Origin: Terrihabitans soli
GTDB lineage: Bacteria > Pseudomonadota > Alphaproteobacteria > Rhizobiales > Methylopilaceae
NCBI RefSeq assembly: GCF_014191545.1
Contig: NZ_AP023361.1
Coordinates: forward strand, 1,516,501-1,580,500
Reading direction: 5' to 3'
Length of the DNA: 64,000 nt
Under the pieces are notes generated by a model. The model was not told the DNA's origin, ran no database searches, and was given only the letters and a program-made list of their open reading frames with translations. This document shows, in pieces, positions 46,194 to 55,386 of the stretch. The position numbers and the translations under genes are program-made. Position 1 is the first letter of the stretch; each line of letters opens with the position of its first letter.

Positions 46194-47740
46194 AGAGCAG
46201 CCTCGACCGTGCGCTCGGTGGCTTCCGCCGCGATGCGGCGCGCGTCTTCAAGCGTGATGAAGGTGCGCTTTGCAAGCTTCGGATCGGTGTCCGGATAATC
46301 GAGACGCGCCTGCGCGCCGCGGCTTTCATGCCGCTGATAGGCGGCGGCTGCGATGAGAAGCCCGGTCTGCGCCATATTCCTGAGTTTGATGGGCGCCGTT
46401 GCGTCGCGGTCGATGTCGCGAAGATAGGAAAGGGCGCGCTTCAGGCCGTCACCATCGCGCAGCACGCCGACATGGCGGCTCATCATCTCGCGCAGCTGAC
46501 GCATGGCCGGCGTATCCGGCTTCGGCTCGACCGAACCTTCCATGAGTTCGGCTTTCAACGGCGCAGCCTCGCGACCTTTGAGGTCTTCGGCGATGCGTGC
46601 CGCAAACACCACGGCTTCGAGCAGCGAATTGGAAGCGAGGCGGTTGGCGCCATGCGCGCCGGTCGAGGCGACTTCGCCGCAGGCCCAGAGCCCTTCAATC
46701 GAAGTGCGGCCGTTCTTGTCTGTCAGGACGCCGCCCATATGATAATGCGCGGCCGGCGCGACGGGCACGGGCTCTTTCACCGGGTCGATACCGGCGGCGA
46801 TGCAGTTCGCGTAAAGCGTCGGGAAAAGATCGGGCAGTTTGGCGCCGAGCGGCCGGACATCGAGAAACGCGCCGCGGCCCGCCGCGATTTCGGCAAAGAC
46901 ACCGCGTGCCACGACATCGCGCGGCCCGAGTTCCGCATCGGGATGCAGCGCCGGCATGAAACGCTCGCCGCGACCATTGATGAGAAGCGCGCCGTCGCCG
47001 CGAATGGCTTCACTCGCCAGCGGTGCAGGATCTTTTCCAATCGCGATGCCCGTCGGATGAAACTGCACGAATTCCGGATCGGCGATGACGGCGCCGGCGC
47101 GGGCCGCAGCGGCAAGGCCGTCGCCGCGCGCGCCGATAGGATTGGTCGTCACCGAATAAAGATGACCGGTGCCGCCGGTCGCCAGCACGACGGCGGCGGC
47201 GGGCAGGGTCACGGTGCGGCCCGAAGCATCGCGGCCGGTAACGCCGGTGACGCGGCCGTTCTTCGCCTCAAGCCCCGTCAGCGACCAGCCAGTGACGACG
47301 CGAATATGTCTGCTGGTGCGCACGGTCGCGGCGAGCGCTTCCATGATCGCCTTGCCGGCAAGATCGCCGCCGACGCGGACGATGCGGCGGGCGCGATGCG
47401 CGGCTTCGCGGGACAGCTTGAGCTTGCCTTCGAGATCGCGGTCGAACGGCACGCCATATTCAAGAAGATCGTGAATGCGGTCGGAAGCTTCGGACGCAAG
47501 AAGATGAGCAATCTTCTCGTCGACGATGCCCGCACCGCAGGCAATGGTGTCGGCGGCATGATCGTCTGCCGTATCGCCTTCGCCGATGGCCGCCGCAATG
47601 CCGCCCTGCGCCCAGGCGGACGCGCCTTCACCGAGCGGCGTTGCGGTCAGAACCGTGACCGGCTGCGGCGCCAGCTTCAGCGCGCAGAACAGGCCGGCGA
47701 GACCGCCACCGACGATAATGATGGAATTGGTGTTGGCCAC
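46190..47740 (-). CDS. nadB: L-aspartate oxidase
   Basis: 516 residues, flavoprotein of the succinate dehydrogenase flavoprotein family. FAD-binding [17 protein letters not shown] at the start, [20 protein letters not shown], and [10 protein letters not shown] plus [19 protein letters not shown]. It oxidises aspartate to iminoaspartate for NadA. The GTG at 47740 has AGAGGA upstream; an in-frame GTG at 47755 would overlap that site. Confidence 0.95.
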   Translation of the reverse strand: MANTNSIIIVGGGLAGLFCALKLAPQPVTVLTATPLGEGASAWAQGGIAAAIGEGDTADDHAADTIACGAGIVDEKIAHLLASEASDRIHDLLEYGVPFDRDLEGKLKLSREAAHRARRIVRVGGDLAGKAIMEALAATVRTSRHIRVVTGWSLTGLEAKNGRVTGVTGRDASGRTVTLPAAAVVLATGGTGHLYSVTTNPIGARGDGLAAAARAGAVIADPEFVQFHPTGIAIGKDPAPLASEAIRGDGALLINGRGERFMPALHPDAELGPRDVVARGVFAEIAAGRGAFLDVRPLGAKLPDLFPTLYANCIAAGIDPVKEPVPVAPAAHYHMGGVLTDKNGRTSIEGLWACGEVASTGAHGANRLASNSLLEAVVFAARIAEDLKGREAAPLKAELMEGSVEPKPDTPAMRQLREMMSRHVGVLRDGDGLKRALSYLRDIDRDATAPIKLRNMAQTGLLIAAAAYQRHESRGAQARLDYPDTDPKLAKRTFITLEDARRIAAEATERTVEAAL

Positions 47741-47791
47741 CGTTTTTCCTCTCACCCGTCATGGCCGGGTTTAGCCCGGCCATTCACGAGT

Positions 47792-48880
47792 TCAGATCTT
47801 CAGATTGACCATGCGCTCGACCGAGCGGCGCGCTTTTTCCGCGATCGCCGGGTCAATGAGGATTTCTTCACGCATGTAGACAAGGCTGTCGAGGATTTTC
47901 GGCAGCGTGATGCGCTTCATGTGCGGGCACAGATTGCACGGGCGCATGAACTCCGTCTCGGGCGAGAGCGAAGCGATGTTGTCCGCCATCGAGCATTCCG
48001 TGATCATCACGACGCGTTTCGGCTTTTTCGTCTTCACATAGTCGGCCATCTTCGCGGTCGAACCCGTGAAGTCGGCTTCCTTGATGACGTCCGGCGGGCA
48101 TTCCGGATGCGCAAGCACCGTCACCGTCGGATCGTCTTCGCGCAGGCGGCGGATCTCTTCGCCCGTGAAGCGCTCATGCACTTCGCAGGCGCCGTGCCAG
48201 CTAATGATCTTGACCTTGGTCTGCGTAGCAATCCAGGCCGCCAGATACTGGTCGGGCAGGACGAGCACTTCCGGCGCGCCGAGCGATTCGACGACGGCGA
48301 CCGCATTGCCCGAAGTCAGGCAGATATCGGATTCGGCTTTCACTTCGGCCGATGTATTGACATAGACCGCAACCGGCACGCCCGGATATTTGCGCTTCAG
48401 CATACGCACGTCTTCGGCCGTGATCGATTCGGCAAGCGAGCAGCCGGCGCGCATGTCGGGGATGAGAACCGTCTTGTCCGGGTTCAGCAGCTTGGACGTT
48501 TCCGCCATGAAGTGAACGCCGCCCTGGACGATGACATCGGCATCGGAATTCGCCGCCTCGCGGGCGAGCGCAAACGAGTCGCCGACAACGTCGGCCACGC
48601 AGTTGTAGATTTCGGGCGTCTGGTAATTGTGCGCCAGGATGACGGCGTTGCGGACCTTCTTCAGGTCGTTGATCGCCTTCACATAGGGGGCATGGACCGG
48701 CCACTCGATGGCCGGGATGACGTTCTTCACCTTCTCATAAAGGTGCGCGGTTTCGCGCGCGACTTCGGGGGTGAAGTCGAGGTTCGGCATCGGCAGGACA
48801 CCGAAACGCTCGGCGGCCGTCAGCTCCTCGAAGACCGGGGGGCGGGGGCGCACAAGGGTCGATACCGTCTGAAGAGCCAT
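47792..48880 (-). CDS. nadA: Quinolinate synthase A
   Basis: 362 residues. Cys147 (RAGCSLAES), Cys232 ([10 protein letters not shown]) and Cys318 (CNLCPHMK) are the three ligands expected for the [4Fe-4S] cluster; [21 protein letters not shown] is cut by several conserved turns but intact. It condenses iminoaspartate with dihydroxyacetone phosphate. First gene of nadABC, with GGAGGAG before the ATG and a palindrome just upstream. Confidence 0.96.
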   Translation of the reverse strand: MALQTVSTLVRPRPPVFEELTAAERFGVLPMPNLDFTPEVARETAHLYEKVKNVIPAIEWPVHAPYVKAINDLKKVRNAVILAHNYQTPEIYNCVADVVGDSFALAREAANSDADVIVQGGVHFMAETSKLLNPDKTVLIPDMRAGCSLAESITAEDVRMLKRKYPGVPVAVYVNTSAEVKAESDICLTSGNAVAVVESLGAPEVLVLPDQYLAAWIATQTKVKIISWHGACEVHERFTGEEIRRLREDDPTVTVLAHPECPPDVIKEADFTGSTAKMADYVKTKKPKRVVMITECSMADNIASLSPETEFMRPCNLCPHMKRITLPKILDSLVYMREEILIDPAIAEKARRSVERMVNLKI

Positions 48881-48893
48881 CTTCTCCTCCTAT

Positions 48894-48912
48894 TATGCTC
48901 AATCTGAGCATA
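48894..48912 (-). promoter_or_regulatory. Palindromic operator in front of nadABC, NadQ-like
   Basis: TATGCTCA-ATC-TGAGCATA is a perfect 8-3-8 inverted repeat 14 bp before the nadA ATG, next to the ribosome site. Comparative work describes a repressor, NadQ, controlling nad genes in alphaproteobacteria; I recall its site as being of this TGAGCATA type but cannot check. Whatever the protein, the symmetry and place point to a dimeric repressor of NAD synthesis. Confidence 0.7.
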
Positions 48913-49121
48913 TCCAGGGTCTTATAAAAGCCGGCGCTCGCGCCGGCGGCTGTCCTTCCTGGACGAGAGAAATATACGCCTGTCCCTGCCTTTTTTAAAG
49001 AGCCTTGCCGCATATTTGAGCGGTTCGAAGTCAGAACGCTCAAAGGCCTGAAATAGCTCCGCTCTCGACGAGAGGCGCGAACACGGTTAGGCCATCCGCC
49101 ACGGAATTTTGGGAGCCAGTC

Positions 49122-50174
49122 ATGGCAGGCAAGGTCAAAGTCGGGATTTTCGGCGCATCCGGTTACACCGGAGCCGAACTCCTGCGCCTGCTGGTGCCGC
49201 ACCCCAATGTGGAATTGAAACTGCTGACGGCCGACCGCAAGGCCGGGCAGAAAATGGCGGACGTGTTCCCGCAATTTGCGGGGCTCGATCTGCCGGTGCT
49301 GACCAAGATCGACGAGGCGGATCTCAATTCCGTGGACGCGCTGTTCACGGCGCTGCCGCACGGCACGACGCAGACGGTCATTGCCGATGCCTTCAAGAAA
49401 AACCCGAAGCTGAAGATCATCGATCTCTCGGCCGATTTCCGGCTGACCGATCCGAAGGCCTACGCCACCTGGTACGGCCATGAGCATCAAGCGCTCGATC
49501 TGCAGAAAGAGGCCGTTTACGGCCTCACCGAACATTACCGGGATGCCGTGAAGAAGACGAAGCTCGTCGCCAATCCCGGCTGCCATTCGACGACGGCGAT
49601 CCTGCCGGTCGTGCCGCTGCTGAAAACCGGCGTGATCGATCCCGACACCATCGTGATCGACTCCAAGACCGGCATGTCCGGTGCCGGTAGAGCCGCGAAA
49701 GAAGAGATGCTGTTCTCGGAGGTCTCGGAAGGCATCCACGCTTACGGCGTCGGCAAGCATCGGCACACCTCCGAGCTCGATCAGGAATATGGCAAGGCGG
49801 CGGGCAGGGAAGTGCTGGCAATGTTCACGCCGGTTCTGGCGCCGATGAACCGCGGCATCTACGCGACGATCTATGTGCGGACAAAGGGCGATGCCTCGCC
49901 CGGCGATCTGCATGCGGCGCTGGCGGCAGCCTACAAGAACGAACCCTTCGTGCAGGTTCTGCCCTTCGGCCAGGTGCCGCAGTCGCGGCATGTGCGCGGC
50001 TCGAACAATTGCCAGATCGGCGTTGTCGCCGATCGCGTGCATAACCGGGCCATCGTGATTTCGACGACCGACAATCTGGTGAAGGGCGCCTCGGGCCAGG
50101 CCGTGCAGAACTTCAATCTCGTCTTCGGCCTGCCGGAGACGGCGGGGCTGCAGAGCCCTGCGATGTTCCCTTAA
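49122..50174 (+). CDS. argC: N-acetyl-gamma-glutamyl-phosphate reductase
   Basis: 350 residues. NADPH-binding GIFGASGYTGAELLRLL at 8-24 and the catalytic Cys154 in VANPGCHSTT; the GKHRHTSELDQE segment carries the active-site His. It reduces N-acetylglutamyl phosphate to the semialdehyde in arginine synthesis. In many alphaproteobacteria argC follows rplM-rpsI closely; here about 5.5 kb with speB, pilZ and nadCBA lies between. Confidence 0.95.
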   Translation: MAGKVKVGIFGASGYTGAELLRLLVPHPNVELKLLTADRKAGQKMADVFPQFAGLDLPVLTKIDEADLNSVDALFTALPHGTTQTVIADAFKKNPKLKIIDLSADFRLTDPKAYATWYGHEHQALDLQKEAVYGLTEHYRDAVKKTKLVANPGCHSTTAILPVVPLLKTGVIDPDTIVIDSKTGMSGAGRAAKEEMLFSEVSEGIHAYGVGKHRHTSELDQEYGKAAGREVLAMFTPVLAPMNRGIYATIYVRTKGDASPGDLHAALAAAYKNEPFVQVLPFGQVPQSRHVRGSNNCQIGVVADRVHNRAIVISTTDNLVKGASGQAVQNFNLVFGLPETAGLQSPAMFP

Positions 50175-50180
50175 AGACAT

Positions 50181-50207
50181 CGCCCCGGAGCCGAAGCAAG
50201 CGGGGCG
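50181..50207 (+). terminator. Hairpin after argC
   Basis: CGCCCCG and CGGGGCG form a perfect 7-bp stem with a 13-nt loop, 6 bp after the argC stop. AGGTTTC follows, a weak tail. Confidence 0.4.
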
Positions 50208-50218
50208 AGGTTTCAATC

Positions 50219-50380
50219 AAAAAGTGGGCACGGTGGCCGACCCTCTTGAGCGGTGGCGTCCTTGGTCAGGAGTACCGCGGGCGCTCGGCCGAACCACCTC
50301 AAACAGCGTTCATGGGAGGCGACCCCTCGGCGCCTCGGGGTTTCCCGGGTATGAGCCGGAGCCGTCAGCGCACGAACGCC
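50219..50380 (-). ncRNA. Candidate small RNA, two hairpin domains, unknown family
   Basis: On the minus strand a CTATAA box (50388-50383) would start transcription near 50377. The RNA then folds into one domain closed by GCGTTC/GAACGC (50374-50379 with 50306-50311), with inner CAT/ATG, GGG/CCC and CCCC/GGGG pairing, and a second rod closed by GGTGG/CCACC (50294-50298 with 50232-50236) with inner CCGA/TCGG, GCGGT/ACCGC and TCCT/AGGA pairs. It ends at a T-run (50223-50219). No 6S, SRP, tmRNA or RNase P consensus could be recognised. The -35 box is poor. Confidence 0.35.
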
Positions 50381-50499
50381 CTTTATAGAACCGCCGGCCT
50401 GACAACCGACGAGCTTTGCAATCTGCTCTTACCCGTTTCACCCCGTCTTGAGCACCCCGAGATACGTGTCAGCGCACGCGTCGCGAGATCGGGGAATCC
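50381..50499. other. Rest of the 423-bp argC-emrB intergenic region
   Basis: No gene seen. A CCCCGA/TCGGGG pair with an inner CGTG/CACG stem (about 50453-50497) adds another foldable block upstream of the candidate small RNA. If a longer minus-strand RNA started further upstream, this block would belong to it. Confidence 0.3.
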
Positions 50500-50521
50500 A
50501 AAAACGCTTCCAAAGGAAACG
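50500..50521 (-). terminator. Intrinsic terminator of marR-emrA-emrB
   Basis: In the minus RNA CGUUUCC-UUU-GGAAGCG (7 bp, one G-U) is followed by five U. It lies 77 bp after the emrB stop and separates the efflux operon from the candidate small RNA. Confidence 0.7.
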
Positions 50522-50597
50522 CTCCTTTCTCCCCCTCAGATGAGGGCTGTCGCTATAGTTGCGCATGACGACTCAAGGTTTCAAGAGCGTCTGACCT

Positions 50598-52127
50598 TTA
50601 ATCCATCGCCGCGTGAGCTGCGCCGCCGCCAATGCGCGGCGGGCGCTTCATGATGAATACGACCGGCATGGCGGCAATCGCGATCCACATCATCAGCCAG
50701 AAATCGTCCGCATAGGCAATGATGGATGCCTGCTTGCCGACGACCTGATTGAGGATCGCCTTGCCGGTCATGGTCGAGGCATCCATTACCGTGCCGGAGA
50801 GCGACTGAACGGCGTAAGAGAACGGGCTGACGAACTGGCTGAGATCCGAATGCACGATCGACGTGTTGCGGATCAGAAGGAACGTCACCACCGAAATGCC
50901 GACCGCCGAGCCGATATTGCGGACAAGGCTGATCAGAGCTGCGCCATCGGTGCGCTGATGGGCGGGGAGCGTCGCAAAGGCGATCGTCTGGATCGGGACG
51001 AACAGGAAGCCGAGGCCGAAACCCTGCACCATGCCGGTCCAGATCAGCGTGAACTGCGAGACATCGGGCGTAAATCCGCTCATCTCGTAAAGCGCAATCG
51101 CCGTCAGCACGAAGCCGAACAGCATCAGATAGCGCGCGTCATAGCGCTGGACGAGGCGGCCGACGACCATCATCGCGATCATCGTGCCGACGCCGCGCGG
51201 GCCCAGCACAAGGCCCGCCGTGACGACGGGGTAACCCATGAGGCCCTGGAGATACGGCGTCAGCAGCGCGAGCGTCGCGAGCAGCACAATGCCGACGACG
51301 AACATCATGATGAGGCTGGTCGACAGATTCCGATCGGTCAGCAGCGAAGGATCGATAAACGGCTTCTTCGCCGTGAACGTATGCACGAGGAAGACATAGA
51401 AGCCGATGACCGCCAGCGCCGTGTAGATCCAGATTTCGCCTGAATCGAACCACTCCACCTGTTCGCCGCGGTCGAGCATCATCTGCAGCGCACCGATGCC
51501 GAGCGACAGCATGCCGAAGCCGAACCAGTCGAACTTCATAGTCGTCACTTTCTGCGCCGCGGGCAGGGCCCAGAGAAAGCCGATGGCTGCGAGAATACCG
51601 AAGGGCAGATTGACGAAGAACACCCAGCGCCAGTTATAGGTTTCGGTCAGCCAACCGCCGAGCGTCGGGCCGAGGATCGGACCGAGCATGACGCCCATGC
51701 CCCACATCGCCATGGCCGAGCCGCGCTGCTCTTCCGGATAAAGATCGAACATCACCGACTGCGACAGCGGCACGAGCGCCGCGCCGAACACGCCCTGCAG
51801 CATGCGGAAGATCACCATCTCTTCGAGCGAGGTCGCGATGCCGCACAGCATGGAAGCTGCGGTGAAACCGGTGACGCAGATGACGAAGATGTTCTTGCGG
51901 CCAAAGCGCGAGGCCAGCCAGCCGACTGGCGGCGTCATGATCGCAGCGGCGACGATGTAGGACGTCAGAACCCAGTTGATCTGATCCTGCGTCGCCGTCA
52001 GCGAGCCCTGCATATAAGGCAGGGCGACGTTCGCAATCGTCGTGTCGAGCGCCTGCATGATCGTCGCCATCATGGCACAGGCGACGATCACCGGACGGAC
52101 TTTGAGGATTTCGGGCGAAATAGCCAT
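50598..52127 (-). CDS. emrB: DHA2 family multidrug efflux permease, EmrB-like
   Basis: 509 residues, 14 predicted membrane helices. LDTTIANVALPYMQGSL is the DHA2 motif, then GWLASRFGRKNIFV (motif A) and GMGVMLGPILGPTLGGWLTE (motif C, antiporter). It exports hydrophobic drugs with proton influx, with an EmrA adaptor across the periplasm. It starts 15 bp after emrA. Substrate not predictable. Confidence 0.92.
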   Translation of the reverse strand: MAISPEILKVRPVIVACAMMATIMQALDTTIANVALPYMQGSLTATQDQINWVLTSYIVAAAIMTPPVGWLASRFGRKNIFVICVTGFTAASMLCGIATSLEEMVIFRMLQGVFGAALVPLSQSVMFDLYPEEQRGSAMAMWGMGVMLGPILGPTLGGWLTETYNWRWVFFVNLPFGILAAIGFLWALPAAQKVTTMKFDWFGFGMLSLGIGALQMMLDRGEQVEWFDSGEIWIYTALAVIGFYVFLVHTFTAKKPFIDPSLLTDRNLSTSLIMMFVVGIVLLATLALLTPYLQGLMGYPVVTAGLVLGPRGVGTMIAMMVVGRLVQRYDARYLMLFGFVLTAIALYEMSGFTPDVSQFTLIWTGMVQGFGLGFLFVPIQTIAFATLPAHQRTDGAALISLVRNIGSAVGISVVTFLLIRNTSIVHSDLSQFVSPFSYAVQSLSGTVMDASTMTGKAILNQVVGKQASIIAYADDFWLMMWIAIAAMPVVFIMKRPPRIGGGAAHAAMD

Positions 52128-52142
52128 GGCTTCAAGCGCACC

Positions 52143-53225
52143 TTACGAGCGCGTGTCGATGCTCACATTGGCGCTCATGCCGGCGCGCAGAACCGGATCG
52201 TTCGGCTGGCGATCGATGCGGATGCGGACGGGCACGCGCTGGACAACCTTGACCCAGTTGCCGCTCGAATTCTGCGCCGGCAGCAGCGCGAACTGCGCGC
52301 CGGTGCCGGGGCTGATCGAGTCGAGCGAGCCCGTAAAGACATGGTCGGGATAGGCGTCGACGGTGATCTCCGCCGTCTCGCCGGCCTTGAGCTTCTCAAG
52401 GTCCGTCTCTTTCGGATTGGCGTCGACCCAGACATGGTCGACATCGACCACGGCCAGCGCCGCCGCGCCGGGCGCAAGATAGCGGCCGGGCAGGAGGCTC
52501 GAGGACTGGGTGACGACGCCGGAGATCGGCGCGCGGAGTTCCGTGACGCGCAGGTCGCGCTCGGCTTCATCGAGCTTTGCTTTCGCCTGCATGTAAGGCG
52601 GATATTTTTCGAGCGGCAGGTTCGTGTCGCCGCCAAGCTGGGCGAGGACTTCGCGCTCGGTCTGCTGGGCGGCGGCAAGCGTACCCTCCGCCTGGTTCAG
52701 CGCGGCGCGCGCTTTGTCGAGGTCCGCCTGCGCCGAGAAATTGCGCTGCGCCAGCTGGGCGATACGGTCGTAATTCTTCTGCTGATAATCGGTCTGCGTC
52801 TGCGCGGTCTCTATATCGCGCACGGCTTTCGCATGGCTCTGCTTCAGCGCATCGAGCTGGATCGACGCGGCCGCGACTTCGCCATTCGCCGTGTCGCGGG
52901 CGATGCGGTAGGGCTCAGGATCGATGTTGAACAGAAGATCGCCTTTGGCGATGTGCTGGCCCTCGCGGACATTGACCGCGCTGACCGTGCCGGTGATCTC
53001 GGGCGTAACAACCACGGTATCGGCGCCGACATAGGCATTGTCGGTCTCGACATAGCGCCCGCCCGACAGCCACAGGCCGCCGCCGACCGCGATCACAAGG
53101 GCAGGGCCCGCGATCAGAAGCGGTTTGCGCAGGCGCTGTGCGTCGAAGCGCGAGCGTTTGGGGTGCAGTTCCTGCACTTTTCCGTCAGCCTCAGGCGGCT
53201 GAGTTCGTTTCAGACGATCCAACAT
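52143..53225 (-). CDS. emrA: HlyD family efflux adaptor, EmrA-like
   Basis: 360 residues. A cytoplasmic basic N-terminus, one membrane helix (about 35-53), a biotinyl-lipoyl-like half (YVGADTVVVTPEITGTVSAVNV), a periplasmic coiled-coil hairpin rich in Ala/Gln (about 105-190), then the second lipoyl half and beta-barrel. It bridges EmrB to an outer-membrane channel. The start overlaps the end of marR by 35 bp in another frame. Confidence 0.92.
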   Translation of the reverse strand: MLDRLKRTQPPEADGKVQELHPKRSRFDAQRLRKPLLIAGPALVIAVGGGLWLSGGRYVETDNAYVGADTVVVTPEITGTVSAVNVREGQHIAKGDLLFNIDPEPYRIARDTANGEVAAASIQLDALKQSHAKAVRDIETAQTQTDYQQKNYDRIAQLAQRNFSAQADLDKARAALNQAEGTLAAAQQTEREVLAQLGGDTNLPLEKYPPYMQAKAKLDEAERDLRVTELRAPISGVVTQSSSLLPGRYLAPGAAALAVVDVDHVWVDANPKETDLEKLKAGETAEITVDAYPDHVFTGSLDSISPGTGAQFALLPAQNSSGNWVKVVQRVPVRIRIDRQPNDPVLRAGMSANVSIDTRS

Positions 53226-53676
53226 TTTCGGTCTCGATGTTCAGAAGGTTGGCGCGCAGGTCGCCGATCGTGGCGATGAGCGCTTCAAGTTGTTCGGGTT
53301 TCAGATGGGCCAGAGCCGGATCGAGCACGCTCGCGCCGATGGCGCGCACCTGCTCGAGAACCGGCGCGGCGGCCGGCAGAAGGTGCAGGCGATAGGCCCG
53401 GCGGTCCGACGGATCGGGCCGGCGTTCGACAAGGCCTGCGGCCTGCAGCTTGTCGATGATGCGGGCGACCGAGATCGGCTCCATTTCCATTTCGCCGGCG
53501 AGGTCGACCTGGCGCAGGCCCTCATTCCGGGAAATGCGCGACAGAACGGCCCATTGGGCACGGGACATGCCGATGGTCTTCGCCCGCTTGTCGATAATGC
53601 GCCTCAGGATCCGGGCGGTGTCCGCGAGCAGGAAGCCGAGCTGGAGGCAGTTGGGTTTGTGTTCCATGGTCTTCAT
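53191..53676 (-). CDS. MarR family transcriptional regulator
   Basis: 161 residues. Winged-helix core with MSRAQWAVLSRISRNEGLRQVDLAGEMEME, PISVARIIDKLQAAGLVERR and the wing PDPSDRRAYRLHLLP. First gene of marR-emrA-emrB, so it most likely represses its own operon and is released by a drug or phenolic ligand. The start may be 53676 or 53667; neither has a strong ribosome site. Confidence 0.9.
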   Translation of the reverse strand: MKTMEHKPNCLQLGFLLADTARILRRIIDKRAKTIGMSRAQWAVLSRISRNEGLRQVDLAGEMEMEPISVARIIDKLQAAGLVERRPDPSDRRAYRLHLLPAAAPVLEQVRAIGASVLDPALAHLKPEQLEALIATIGDLRANLLNIETENVGSSETNSAA

Positions 53677-53683
53677 ATGGTGC

Positions 53684-53707
53684 GATATAGTAAGCTTGCA
53701 TATTATC
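53684..53707 (-). promoter_or_regulatory. Possible MarR operator
   Basis: GATATAGTAAG-CTTGCATATTATC is an AT-rich imperfect inverted repeat centred on AAGCTT, 8 bp upstream of the marR ATG. Position and symmetry fit a MarR dimer site; the repeat is not perfect. Confidence 0.4.
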
Positions 53708-53759
53708 TCTTCGTCTAAGATTTCAAGGGGCGGCCAAATGGCCTATTAGGGCTCCGTTC

Positions 53760-53796
53760 ACCCCAAATTCAGCGCTTTTGGGCGATGTCTTGGGGT
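53760..53796 (+). promoter_or_regulatory. Two mutually exclusive hairpins before the lipoprotein gene
   Basis: ACCCCAA (53760-53766) can pair with TTGGGGT (53790-53796), or CCCAAA (53762-53767) can pair with TTTGGG (53777-53782). The larger hairpin ends right at the AAGGAG ribosome site (53797-53802), so switching could affect translation. Confidence 0.35.
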
Positions 53797-53810
53797 AAGG
53801 AGTGGAATCA

Positions 53811-54059
53811 ATGGGTAAAATCGGGTTCGGACGGCTGAAAAGAGGGGGGCTGGCTTTGGCCGCGTCTCTGATCCTGGCTGCCTGTTCGACCCCCAGCCAG
53901 CAATACGGGCTGGCCCCGGTCGAGAAGACCGGCGATCCCTATCCGAACATCAATATGGACCCGACCCAGAAGCCGGCCGAGGCGATGATGACCCCCGAAC
54001 AGCGGGCCGAAGCTGAGGCCGAACTGATGCGCCGGGCGGGCAAATTGCCCAAGCGCTAG
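53811..54059 (+). CDS. Small lipoprotein (82 aa)
   Basis: The N-terminus has a basic stretch, a hydrophobic helix and a lipobox LAAC; Cys25 would carry the lipid anchor. The mature part of about 57 residues is Pro/Glu/Ala-rich (SQQYGLAPVEKTGDPYPNINMDP, split by a turn) with a helical charged end EQRAEAEAELMRRAGK. It resembles the small outer-membrane-type lipoproteins seen before hom in related genomes only in general form. AAGGAG 8 bp upstream sets the ATG at 53811. Confidence 0.82.
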   Translation: MGKIGFGRLKRGGLALAASLILAACSTPSQQYGLAPVEKTGDPYPNINMDPTQKPAEAMMTPEQRAEAEAELMRRAGKLPKR

Positions 54060-54132
54060 GGGCTTGGGTTTTCCGAAGCGTGCTATATACGAATCTCATC
54101 CCTTACTTGGCTTTTCGCCTGCAGGACTATCG

Positions 54133-55350
54133 ATGACCCAGGACTTTCACTCGATCCGCCGTTTGCCGCCTTATGTGTTCGAGCAGGTGAACCGGGTGAA
54201 GGCAGCCGCACGCAAGGACGGCGCGGACATCATCGATCTCGGCATGGGCAATCCCGATCTGCCGACGCCGGAACACATCACGGCGAAGCTGTGCGAGAAC
54301 GCCAACAAGCCGCGCACCAACCGCTATTCGGCGTCGAAGGGCATTCCGGGCCTGCGCAAGGCGCAAGCCGCCTATTACGAGCGCCGCTTCGGCGTGAAGC
54401 TCAATCCGGATACGCAGGTCGTCGCGACGCTCGGTTCGAAAGAAGGCTTCGCCAATATGGCGCAGGCCATTACGGCGCCGGGCGATGTCGTGCTCGTGCC
54501 GAACCCGAGCTATCCGATCCACGCGTTCGGTTTCCTGATGGCCGGCGGCGTTATCCGCAATGTGCCGTCAACGCCTGGGCCGGATTACTTCGTCGCGCTC
54601 GAACGCGCGATTCAGCATTCCATTCCGAAGCCGCTCGCCGTCGTCGTCTGCTATCCGTCGAACCCGACGGCGGAAGTCGCGAGCCTCGATTTCTACAAAG
54701 ACCTCGTCGCATTCGCGAAGAAACACGAGATCTGGGTTCTGTCCGACATCGCCTATTCGGAAATCTATTTCGACGATCCGCCGCCTTCGATCCTGCAGGC
54801 GCCGGGCGCGTTCGATGTCGCCGTCGAATTCACCTCGATGTCGAAGACCTATTCCATGCCGGGCTGGCGCGTCGGCTTCGCCGTCGGCAATGACCGGCTG
54901 ATCAGCGCGCTGTCGCGCGTGAAATCCTATCTCGATTACGGCGCGTTCACGCCGATCCAGGTGGCGGCCTCGGCCGCGCTCAACGGCCCGCAGGATTGCG
55001 TCGATGAGATGCGCGCGATCTACAAGCGCCGTCGAGATGTCCTGGTCGATACGTTTACGAAAGCCGGCTGGGCCATTCCGTCGCCGAGCGCGTCGATGTT
55101 CTGCTGGGCGCCGATCCCGGAAAAATTCCGCGCTATGGGCAGCATCGAATTCGCCAAGCTTCTTGTCGAGAAGGCCGATGTCGCGGTCTCGCCGGGCGCC
55201 GGTTTCGGCGAACATGGCGATGATTATGTGCGTGTCGCTCTCGTCGAGAACGAGCATCGCATTCGTCAGGCGGCGCGCAATATCAAGCGCTTCCTTGAAA
55301 CCGCCGACAACACGCTTCACAACGTCGTCCCGCTTCACGCAGCGCGCTGA
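54133..55350 (+). CDS. Class I/II PLP aminotransferase (alanine / LL-DAP aminotransferase-like)
   Basis: 405 residues. The fold-type I residues are clear: Asn177, Asp205, Tyr208, the PLP Lys238 in SMSKTYSMPGWR and Arg246 for carboxylate binding. LGMGNPDLPTPEHI at 36-49 is typical of the AlaA / LL-diaminopimelate aminotransferase branch. Its place 36 bp before hom suggests a role in aspartate-family or alanine metabolism; the exact amino group donor is not certain. Confidence 0.88.
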   Translation: MTQDFHSIRRLPPYVFEQVNRVKAAARKDGADIIDLGMGNPDLPTPEHITAKLCENANKPRTNRYSASKGIPGLRKAQAAYYERRFGVKLNPDTQVVATLGSKEGFANMAQAITAPGDVVLVPNPSYPIHAFGFLMAGGVIRNVPSTPGPDYFVALERAIQHSIPKPLAVVVCYPSNPTAEVASLDFYKDLVAFAKKHEIWVLSDIAYSEIYFDDPPPSILQAPGAFDVAVEFTSMSKTYSMPGWRVGFAVGNDRLISALSRVKSYLDYGAFTPIQVAASAALNGPQDCVDEMRAIYKRRRDVLVDTFTKAGWAIPSPSASMFCWAPIPEKFRAMGSIEFAKLLVEKADVAVSPGAGFGEHGDDYVRVALVENEHRIRQAARNIKRFLETADNTLHNVVPLHAAR

Positions 55351-55386
55351 TCTCTTGGCGCGCTGCATTTCTCCTTGGATCGGTCC

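Noticed and set aside
46328-48907. An 859-codon open frame on the plus strand across nadC, nadB and nadA
   Set aside because: It is antisense to three clear nad genes; long antisense frames are expected in high-GC DNA and the translation is Arg/Asp/His-rich without domains.
50219-50380. 6S RNA, SRP RNA, tmRNA or RNase P RNA
   Set aside because: None of the diagnostic segments (SRP GGAA-loop core, RNase P GAGGAAAGTCC, tmRNA tag frame, 6S single rod with central bubble) could be seen.
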